DNA of 64,000 nucleotides from a bacterium (lineage in GTDB: Bacteria > Joyebacterota > Joyebacteria > Joyebacterales > Joyebacteraceae): assembly GCA_029990205.1 (NCBI GenBank), contig JAPEKQ010000009.1:31743-95742 (forward strand), written 5' to 3'. A program made the position numbers and the translations under genes. Below, piece after piece: positions 26,284 through 33,140 of the stretch (its first letter is position 1; each line of letters begins with the position of its first letter). The notes below the pieces were generated by a model that saw nothing but the letters and a program-made list of their open reading frames with translations, was not told where the DNA came from and ran no database searches.

Positions 26284-26823
26284 ATGGACAAGTGGCAGGA
26301 ATTCGAGCGTGATATCGCGAAGATCGCGACCGGGTTGACCCCCGACGATATGCTCCGGCAGGATCTCGCCCAGGAGATGCGTATCCATATCTGGCAGGCG
26401 CCGGAGGGTCGGACCCGCAGCTGGTACCTCTCGGGAGCGCGGTGGCGCGCGATTCACTTCATGACCCGCACGGCGGTCGATTGCCCCGATGGCGACCTCG
26501 AACGCCAGGTCGTCACCTATGGCATACTCGGTGACGTCGACCCAGAGGTCCTTCGCTCGATTCCTCCGGAGTGGCAGACCGTCATCAAGGAATCGCCTGT
26601 CGAGGCCATCCACGAGACGTTCGCCGTCTCGATGGAGATGAACGAGACCATCGCCCTGCTCACACCGAGGCAGCAGCAGGTCCTCTACGCCCTGGTCCAG
26701 GGGTTCACACAGGAGGAGATCGCCGAGACGATAGGGGTCTCACGACGGACGGTGTCGACCGAAGTGACGGCGATCCGGGCCATCTTCCGGGATGCGGAGC
26801 GCGGCGGAGGGCTGCTTTCGTAG
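26284..26823 (+). CDS. Sigma-70 region 4-like regulator
   Basis: 179 residues. The C-terminal 60 residues are a sigma region 4/LuxR-type helix-turn-helix (LLTPRQQQVLYALVQGFTQE, IAETIGVSRRTVSTEVTAI). The N-terminal 110 residues (DKWQEFERDIAKIATGL, DLAQEMRIHIWQAPEG, SWYLSGARWRAIHFM) resemble a diverged sigma region 2 as found in phage-like or sporulation-like sigma factors. It probably redirects RNA polymerase to a small regulon. No Shine-Dalgarno is visible and the promoter sits directly before the ATG. Confidence 0.75.
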   Translation: MDKWQEFERDIAKIATGLTPDDMLRQDLAQEMRIHIWQAPEGRTRSWYLSGARWRAIHFMTRTAVDCPDGDLERQVVTYGILGDVDPEVLRSIPPEWQTVIKESPVEAIHETFAVSMEMNETIALLTPRQQQVLYALVQGFTQEEIAETIGVSRRTVSTEVTAIRAIFRDAERGGGLLS

Positions 26824-26937
26824 AGCAAGCGCATCTGTGCGCCTGTAACTCTTTGACTCACAACACATTACGAGCAACAGAAAAAGTTGAGAAAGTGCTG
26901 CGCAATCCGGGGTGGAAACCGTCTTGTAGATTATGAA

Positions 26938-26959
26938 GGCCCGAATGGGCCCTTTTTTT
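26938..26959 (+). terminator. Strong intrinsic terminator
   Basis: GGCCC-GAAT-GGGCC hairpin followed by seven T residues, 115 nt after the sigma-like gene. Confidence 0.9.
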
Positions 26960-26996
26960 GTGCCCTGGAGCCTTGAGGGCCTCCACGGACGCTCCC

Positions 26997-27893
26997 CTAC
27001 CGCTCGTCCGCAGTGATCCCGTCACCCCAGATCCGCCGCAGCTCGTCCCGCTCCTGGTCGGCCTCATCCGCGACCGCGTCCTCACCGTTCCCGCTCTCCT
27101 GCCCCTCTCTGACGAAGAACGAGATGACCGCATTGAGCGCGCGCTCAAGCGAGACACGGTCCGACACCACGATCGGATTGAGCGACGGGTCGCCCGTCGC
27201 GACGGTGAAGCTCCCGGGTGAGACACCGACTGCCGCCAGACGGCGCCCCTCGAGTTCGAAGACGACCCCGCCGGCGTGCTCGACCGCCTGGATCCGGCCG
27301 TCCAGCCCGTCGACACCGGACTTGAACAGCGAGAAGAGCGAGCGAACGCCCTCGGACTCGATCCTCGTCTCGAACGGCGAGCCGCTCTCAGTCTCGAGCT
27401 CCTGCGCCCGGCGAGCCACCGCGCGGGTGGTGGTCGCCTGCGGGTGGTACTCAACGCGCTCGAGCAGCAGTTCCGGCTTCGAATCGACGAGGAACGGCGT
27501 GGCGCGAACGAGTTCCACCGAGACGTCCTCGACCGCAGAGACCGCTCGCATGACGGCCTCCGGGAACGACGACGCCACGAACACGAACAGCGGGTGCTCG
27601 ACCCGGACGAGACCGCTTCCGGCGTACGCGCGCTGGAACAGTCTCGCGTTCGCTTCCATCCAGTCGAGGTGCTCGTACAACCGGGTCGGGACGACGTTGG
27701 CGTCGCCGCCGACGATGTCGATCAGCACGGGACTCCCATCCTCACCGGCGAGGATGAGATCGATCCCGGTCGGTCCCTGCGCGTCATCGTCCACGATCGT
27801 GGCGCCCTCGTGAATCTGTTCCGCCGCGGCACAGGCCAGCCGCCTGAGCTCTGCCGGCTCCACGGTATGGAGTCTCTCGATCCGTCTGCTCAT
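26997..27893 (-). CDS. Conserved-looking hypothetical cytoplasmic protein downstream of ParA-type ATPases
   Basis: 298 residues, no signal peptide. The N-terminal 140 residues alternate helix and strand (PTGIDLILAGEDGSPVLIDI, RLYEHLDWMEANARLFQRAY) in a way that recalls PD-(D/E)XK-like nuclease folds, but a full catalytic set is not evident, so this is only a structural guess. The C-terminal part is acidic. It is the last gene of a unit with two MinD/ParA-type ATPases (35-nt gap), which suggests a partner in positioning or surface organisation. Confidence 0.65.
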   Translation of the reverse strand: MSRRIERLHTVEPAELRRLACAAAEQIHEGATIVDDDAQGPTGIDLILAGEDGSPVLIDIVGGDANVVPTRLYEHLDWMEANARLFQRAYAGSGLVRVEHPLFVFVASSFPEAVMRAVSAVEDVSVELVRATPFLVDSKPELLLERVEYHPQATTTRAVARRAQELETESGSPFETRIESEGVRSLFSLFKSGVDGLDGRIQAVEHAGGVVFELEGRRLAAVGVSPGSFTVATGDPSLNPIVVSDRVSLERALNAVISFFVREGQESGNGEDAVADEADQERDELRRIWGDGITADER

Positions 27894-27927
27894 GATGTCG
27901 CTCCGTTCGTGTTGTCTGAGCTCGCGC

Positions 27928-28977
27928 CTACGAGGTGTGTCCGGCTTCCTCGGAACCCAGCGCCTTGGAGGCCGCCTCCCGCAGCATCAGAGCGAAGACG
28001 GTGTCCGGTCTGTTGCGGATCACCGCGCCCCTCTCCCGCTGCTGGCTCGCCAGCGATTCCTCTCGAACCATTCCGCCGAGGAAGTGCATCTCCATGGACA
28101 ACAGACGCTCCGCCGCCGCCCGCATCTTCGCGTAGAATTTCGCGGCGTAGTCGTTGTCGGAGACGTGATTCACGATAAGACCCGCCGAGCGAACACCGAG
28201 ATCGCCCGAGAGCCGCTTGAGGACGCCGAAGGCCTCCTCGAAACCGTCCCATCCGGGACGCGCCACGACCACGAAGAGCCCGACGCGGTCGACGACCGGC
28301 GCGACCCACTCGAGCCGGTCGCTCGGTACGTCGATGACGACTGACGACACGGCGCCTCGCGGTTCGCCCTCGATGTCGAAGTAGATCTGCCGACCGGCGG
28401 CAATGATCTCGTCGGCCCGACGCGTGCCGGTGCAGTCGACCGAGACCAGACCCGACTCGAGTCGGATGCTCGACGCCCGTCCTTCGCCCGTCAGAGGCGT
28501 CAGGTAGTGCCAGGAGGGCGCACCCATGTAGAACCGCGCGTTCGGTACCTGAGGGTCGGCGTCCAGAACGGCGACGCTGCCGCTCGTCTGGAACGCGTGC
28601 GCGAGGCTGACGGCGACCGTCGACTTGCCGGGCGCTCCGTTCCCGCCGGTCACGACGAAGAGCCTCGTCCTGCGCCCGGTCGTCACGCTGCTCAGGGCAG
28701 GCGTATCGTCCGGGGCAGGCGCGTCGTTCACCACGGGTGTGTCGGCCACCACGGGCGTATCAGCCACCACGGGTGCGTCGGCCGCAACCGGCTCGGCGCT
28801 CACCGCGGGCGTGTCGTCCACCACGGGTGTGTAACCCATGACGGACGTACCACGCTCGACGGAAGGCGCATCCGCCGCCCGGGTATCGTCGTCCTCCGCA
28901 GGGTCCGCCTTCGAGAAGAAGAGGTGGGATACGTCTGCGAGGCTCTTCGGAGTCTTCTTGCCTGCGCTGTCACTCAT
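27928..28977 (-). CDS. MinD/FlhG-like P-loop ATPase with repeat-rich N-terminus
   Basis: 349 residues. Residues 1-100 are low-complexity, with repeats of the type ADTPVV/NDAPAP. The ATPase domain starts RTRLFVVTGGNGAPGKSTVA; this Walker A carries two extra residues compared with the usual KGGxGKT, a variant known from some MinD/CpaE-like proteins. The Walker B-like strand is SSVVIDVPSD. A Lys-rich switch and LIVNHVSDNDY follow. Likely a spatial regulator of a surface or division system. It sits directly downstream of the ParA-CBM48 gene. Confidence 0.75.
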   Translation of the reverse strand: MSDSAGKKTPKSLADVSHLFFSKADPAEDDDTRAADAPSVERGTSVMGYTPVVDDTPAVSAEPVAADAPVVADTPVVADTPVVNDAPAPDDTPALSSVTTGRRTRLFVVTGGNGAPGKSTVAVSLAHAFQTSGSVAVLDADPQVPNARFYMGAPSWHYLTPLTGEGRASSIRLESGLVSVDCTGTRRADEIIAAGRQIYFDIEGEPRGAVSSVVIDVPSDRLEWVAPVVDRVGLFVVVARPGWDGFEEAFGVLKRLSGDLGVRSAGLIVNHVSDNDYAAKFYAKMRAAAERLLSMEMHFLGGMVREESLASQQRERGAVIRNRPDTVFALMLREAASKALGSEEAGHTS

Positions 28978-29025
28978 GGTGTCGGGTCCGAAGATGTCTG
29001 TGGTGCTGCCTTGTCGAATCGGCAG

Positions 29026-30147
29026 CTAGTCGCGCTTGTAGACCTCAAGAACGCAGTCCTGGTTCGGCTGCGTCCTGTTCTCATTCGCCGGGTCGGGACG
29101 CCACGCCCCGTCGACAACGAACTTGTAGAGATGACGACCGGGGTCGAGTTCCACGGTCGTGTGCCATACGCCGTTGCTGTTTCGCTGAAGCTGGATCCCG
29201 TGCTCCCGGTCCCACTTGTTGAAACTCCCGATGAGCGAGACGTCGTTCGCCTCCGGCGCGACGAGAGAGAAGAGGATGCCGCCCTCAACGAAGTGCGGCC
29301 CCGGCTGCGAGAGGATCCACTCATCCATGCCCGGCTCCAGACCGGCCTGCTCTGCCTGCCGGACGGGCGCGACCTCGGCCTCTGCGAGCTTCTCCTCGTC
29401 GGCGACGACCTCGCGAGCCAGCGACTTGTAGTCACGCGCCCCCGTGCTCGTCCTCGCGTAGTGGGAGATCGCCACGCCCCAGTTCGCCGCTTCGCGGAAC
29501 CGGACCGTCCGCCGGATGACCGTGTCGAAGAGCTCTCGACCGAACCGCACGTTCGCCTCGCGGAGGAAGTCCTTCGCGAACCTGGTGCGGCCGTCGAACA
29601 TCGTCAGGAGCACGCGAACGCGCTTGCGAAGCCCGAGCTGCTCGCGAACGAGACCGATGGTGTCGAGCACCTTCATCGCGCCGTGCAGAGCGTAGTATGA
29701 AGGCTCCATCACGATGATCGCCTCCCGGCACGCGACGATCGCGTTGAACGTCAGAAGCCCCACGCTCGGCGGACAGTCGACGAGCACGTAGTCGTACCGA
29801 TCGTCGACGGCCTCGAGCTTCTTCCTCAACCGATTCTCCCGGTCCGGCTGGCCGGAGAGCTGCTGCTCGATGGCGGACAGCACGACGTTCGACGGGACGA
29901 CATCGAGCGTCTCCCCCGTCGGAACGGCGACATCGGTGATGCCGGTGTGCGGGTTCATCAGAATGTCGTAGGTCGATACGTCGAGGCTCTCGGTGTCTAC
30001 ACCGAGCCCGATGGACGCGTGAGACTGCGGATCCATGTCAATCAGGAGAACGCGTTTCCCGAAGTCGGAGAGGTACGAGGCAAGATTGACGGCGGTCGTG
30101 GTCTTTCCACAGCCGCCCTTCTGATTCACAATGGCGATGGACCGCAT
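29026..30147 (-). CDS. ParA-family ATPase fused to a glycogen-binding CBM48 domain
   Basis: 373 residues. Residues 1-255 are a full ParA ATPase: deviant Walker A QKGGCGKTTTAVNLA, RVLLIDMDPQSHASIGLG, YDYVLVDCPPSVGLLTFNA. Residues 290-373 form an AMPK-type glycogen-binding CBM48 module (LVAPEANDVSLIGSFNKWDR, VWHTTVELDPGRHLYKFVVD, ANENRTQPNQDCVLEV). ATG at 30147 behind GAGGAGGAGCGAC. ParA dimers bind DNA or other polymers; a CBM48 partner suggests the system partitions or positions a glycan-coated cargo such as glycogen granules. That function is inference. No parB is next to it. Confidence 0.88.
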   Translation of the reverse strand: MRSIAIVNQKGGCGKTTTAVNLASYLSDFGKRVLLIDMDPQSHASIGLGVDTESLDVSTYDILMNPHTGITDVAVPTGETLDVVPSNVVLSAIEQQLSGQPDRENRLRKKLEAVDDRYDYVLVDCPPSVGLLTFNAIVACREAIIVMEPSYYALHGAMKVLDTIGLVREQLGLRKRVRVLLTMFDGRTRFAKDFLREANVRFGRELFDTVIRRTVRFREAANWGVAISHYARTSTGARDYKSLAREVVADEEKLAEAEVAPVRQAEQAGLEPGMDEWILSQPGPHFVEGGILFSLVAPEANDVSLIGSFNKWDREHGIQLQRNSNGVWHTTVELDPGRHLYKFVVDGAWRPDPANENRTQPNQDCVLEVYKRD

Positions 30148-30207
30148 GTCGCTCCTCCTCGTTCGCACAGCGGAACGTGCCGATGGGTCGTCGACGTTCC
30201 ACGAGCA

Positions 30208-30237
30208 CGCGTTCCCGGAACGCGCGTTCCGCGAACG
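30208..30237. promoter_or_regulatory. Three overlapping palindromes upstream of parA, candidate operator
   Basis: CGCGTTCC-C-GGAACGCG (30208-30224), GGAACGCGCGTTCC (30217-30230) and CGTTC-CGC-GAACG (30225-30237) overlap within 30 bp, between the promoter and the ParA start codon. This is the position expected for an autorepressor or for a centromere-like site. The sequence does not match the chromosomal parS consensus. Confidence 0.5.
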
Positions 30238-30282
30238 CTGCGAGTTTCGTATCTTGCGTACCCTTGAGGGATTGGCTCACGA

Positions 30283-30312
30283 AGGCTAGCGAATCCCGAG
30301 GGCATTTGTCAA
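30283..30312 (-). promoter_or_regulatory. Candidate promoter of the ParA-CBM48 operon
   Basis: Minus-strand TTGACA, 18-nt spacer, TAGCCT, followed by the palindrome cluster and the ParA start. Confidence 0.45.
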
Positions 30313-30324
30313 GGTCGTTCTCCC

Positions 30325-31662
30325 CTACCCGCTCGTGACGGACACGTCATCGAGCCGCACGTGGGGAGCCACGACGTTGAAGAGCCTCTCCGTCTCTCGC
30401 GACACCGCTGTGACCGTGGGCAGCAGGTCGAAGATGTTCCCCGCGATGAGCGTGCCCGTCAGCGGCTCCGCGAGCTTCCCGCTCCGGATCATGTACCCGC
30501 CCTTGACGACTCCCGAGAAGTCGCCACTGGACGGGTCCGTGTTTCCCGAGAACCGCGTCACGAGGACGCCGCGGTCGACACCTGAGATCATCTCGTCGAC
30601 CGATACGGTCCCACCGGACATCACGACGTTCGTCGCGGACACCGACGGGACTGACGACGCCCCGCCCCCGGCGTGACCGGTGCTGGCGCGGCCCTCTCGC
30701 CGGGCCGTGTAGGAATCGTACAGGAAGTTCCTGACCACACCACCCTCAAGCAACGGCAGCACGCCGGGCGGAAGCCCTTCGCGGTCGAACGACAGCGTCG
30801 AGAAGCCGTTCTCGAGACGCGAGTTGTCCGTCACGGTGATCAGCTCGCTCGCGACGGATTCGCCGAGCTTGTCGGCGAACCGACTCGTCCCCTTCTGGAC
30901 GGTCGAGGCCAGAATGGAATACTCGATCGGCTGGACGACGATCTCGGTCGTCGCCTTGGGCGCCAGAACGACCGTCCCCTTGAAGCTCTCTCCGGAGACG
31001 GCTCCAAGCGAGCCGATGACCTTGCCCGCGAAATCCCGCGCCACAACCCCCGGATCGATACCGTCGGCCTTGTGAGAGTTGTCGAACTGGTAGTCGAACG
31101 ACGAGATGGAGTCGCCGTCGCGAGCCATTCCCATGATGAAGCACATGATCAGGCTCGAACGCTCCGCCTGGCGGACACCGTGCGAGTTCACGACGGCCCT
31201 CATCCCCCACCCCGCCTCAACACCCCCGCCGTCGATCGTCACGCGGGCATCGACGCCCTTCGCCTCGTTGAGCATCATGAGCGCGTCGTTCACCGCGTTC
31301 TCGACGCCGTAGCTCTCGATCGCCGCGTCGTAGATGCCCTCGACCGGTGTGACCTCCGCCGGCTCGGGCAGCCCCGAGTGCCTGTCGGCAGGAACGACCG
31401 ACGCGATGGCGACCGCGCGGTCGACGGCCTCGCGCGTCTCACTCTCGCCGAAGCTGTTCACCGACGAGAAGCCGAGACTCCCGTTCTTGAAGACCCGAAT
31501 GCCCAACCCGGCGCTCGACATGCTCTTGGCGACCTGGATGTCGTTCTTCTGGAGTTCGGCGTTGATCTCCTGAGAGGTCACGGCGAACGCCTCCGCCTCG
31601 TCGGCTCCCGCCGACCGCGCCATCCCGACCGCCGCATCACAGATTCTGAGAAGCTCGTCCAT
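30325..31662 (-). CDS. pmbA: TldE/PmbA-family metalloprotease component
   Basis: 445 residues. It lacks the HExxxH-type motif of TldD but has the family features: ELQKNDIQVAKSMSSAGLGI near the N-terminus, a FKGTVVLAPKATTEIV strand and a C-terminal GVLVTRFSGNTDPSSGDFSG. TldD and TldE form a heterodimeric protease that trims unfolded or modified peptides, known from microcin B17 maturation and CcdA turnover. ATG at 31662 behind GAGGATGG. It follows TldD by 58 nt on the same strand. Confidence 0.9.
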   Translation of the reverse strand: MDELLRICDAAVGMARSAGADEAEAFAVTSQEINAELQKNDIQVAKSMSSAGLGIRVFKNGSLGFSSVNSFGESETREAVDRAVAIASVVPADRHSGLPEPAEVTPVEGIYDAAIESYGVENAVNDALMMLNEAKGVDARVTIDGGGVEAGWGMRAVVNSHGVRQAERSSLIMCFIMGMARDGDSISSFDYQFDNSHKADGIDPGVVARDFAGKVIGSLGAVSGESFKGTVVLAPKATTEIVVQPIEYSILASTVQKGTSRFADKLGESVASELITVTDNSRLENGFSTLSFDREGLPPGVLPLLEGGVVRNFLYDSYTARREGRASTGHAGGGASSVPSVSATNVVMSGGTVSVDEMISGVDRGVLVTRFSGNTDPSSGDFSGVVKGGYMIRSGKLAEPLTGTLIAGNIFDLLPTVTAVSRETERLFNVVAPHVRLDDVSVTSG

Positions 31663-31720
31663 CGTTCCATCCTCATTCCGTGGATTCGTGTGCAGACTCT
31701 GCCGCCAGCTCACGCGCTCG

Positions 31721-33118
31721 TTACCGACCGCCGATCGTCAGTTCGCACCGGACGTACGGGCCGCCGCCGTCGACCTTGGCCGGCTGACCCTTCCCGCAGT
31801 GGCCCGTACCGATGGACCACTCGAAGTCCGAACTCACGGCGTCGACGCTCTTGAGCACATCGAAGGCGTCGCCTGATATCGTCGCCCCGCGCATGAGCTT
31901 GCCGAGCTTCCCCTTCTTGATCTCGTACGCTTCCTGCACGCCGAACATGAACTCAGCGGTCGCATCCGCCTGCCCGCTGTTTGCTCCCTTGAGCAGGAAG
32001 CCGTCGTTGACACCGGCCACGAGCTCGTCCAGCGACTTCGCGTCTCCGTTCGCCGGCTCCAGATACGTGTTCCGCATCCTGATGATCGGCTCGTCGCGGT
32101 AGAGCCACGCCCTCGAGTTGCCCGTGGGCGCAACACCGAACCGCGCCGCGGACTCGCGGTCGTGGAGATAGGATTTGAGCACGCCGTTCTCAATGACAAC
32201 GGACTTCTGCGCGTGGACTCCCTCGTCGTCGACAAGAACGACCCCGCCGGCCGACGGAGCGCCGATGGAGGCGGGACCGCTGTCGACGAGCGTGACGTGC
32301 TCGCTCGCGACGCGCTCCCCGATCTTGTCCGCCGCGGCGGATCCCGAGAGGACGAAGTCGGCCTCGACCGTGTGGCCGATAGCCTCGTGTGCAAGGAGTC
32401 CGACGAGGTCCGGCGCCAGCACGACGGTTGTCCTGCCGCCTGGAGCATACGGCGCGTCGAGGAGGTCGACGGCCATCTTCGCCACGCGACCCGAGAGTTC
32501 TTCGGGCGTCCAGCGAGCGAAGAGCTCCGGCCAGCCGCCGGTGACACCGGCGCCCTGATAGCTCATGACCATGTCGTCGCCGGACGCGGCGGTCGCCGCG
32601 ATGACGAACTCAGCCTTCGCGTCCTCGATGTGCGCGTCGGCGCCGTCGGTGGAGACGATCCATTTCTCGTCGATGAGTTCCGTGTACCGACTCATTGCCG
32701 AACGGATACGGTCGGACGCATCACGCGTTCGCCTCTCGGCCTCGACCACCAGAGCGGCCTTCTCCTCGGTGGTATGCGTCGCAAGCTCGGCGGCGTTCCC
32801 GCTGGTGAAGTCTCCGACGGCCAGCTCGCACTCAGCGAGACGCTCGATCTTCTCCAGCCGGCCGGCCGACGACGCCTCGGCGGATGCCGTCGCATCCCGG
32901 ACGGCGCGTTCGATGTCGGTCCTCTCGAGACTCCCGGTGCTCGAGAATCCCCAGGTGCCGTTCACCAGAACGCGCACACCCACGCCGCATGTCTTGCGGT
33001 ACGCGGCAGTCTCGAGCGTGCCCTTCCGCACGAGGATCTGGAGCGCGCGCCGGTCGTGGACCCGCAACTCGGTCCAGTGCTTCGCATCGGCCGCAATGGT
33101 CTTCAGAATGTCGCGCAT
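31721..33118 (-). CDS. tldD: TldD-family zinc metalloprotease
   Basis: 465 residues. The zinc motif HEAIGHTVEADFV (HExxGH plus Glu/Asp) marks the catalytic subunit. Other family stretches are KTCGVGVRVLVNGTWGFSST and PDLVGLLAHEA. Together with TldE it makes a cytoplasmic peptidase. It begins an operon with the TldE gene downstream and lies after a GH13 amylase gene. Confidence 0.93.
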   Translation of the reverse strand: MRDILKTIAADAKHWTELRVHDRRALQILVRKGTLETAAYRKTCGVGVRVLVNGTWGFSSTGSLERTDIERAVRDATASAEASSAGRLEKIERLAECELAVGDFTSGNAAELATHTTEEKAALVVEAERRTRDASDRIRSAMSRYTELIDEKWIVSTDGADAHIEDAKAEFVIAATAASGDDMVMSYQGAGVTGGWPELFARWTPEELSGRVAKMAVDLLDAPYAPGGRTTVVLAPDLVGLLAHEAIGHTVEADFVLSGSAAADKIGERVASEHVTLVDSGPASIGAPSAGGVVLVDDEGVHAQKSVVIENGVLKSYLHDRESAARFGVAPTGNSRAWLYRDEPIIRMRNTYLEPANGDAKSLDELVAGVNDGFLLKGANSGQADATAEFMFGVQEAYEIKKGKLGKLMRGATISGDAFDVLKSVDAVSSDFEWSIGTGHCGKGQPAKVDGGGPYVRCELTIGGR

Positions 33119-33140
33119 TGTCTCCCCTCATCTGTCTGGA

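Noticed and set aside
30208-30237. Chromosomal parS site
   Set aside because: The palindromes do not resemble TGTTTCACGTGAAACA; kept only as a possible operator.
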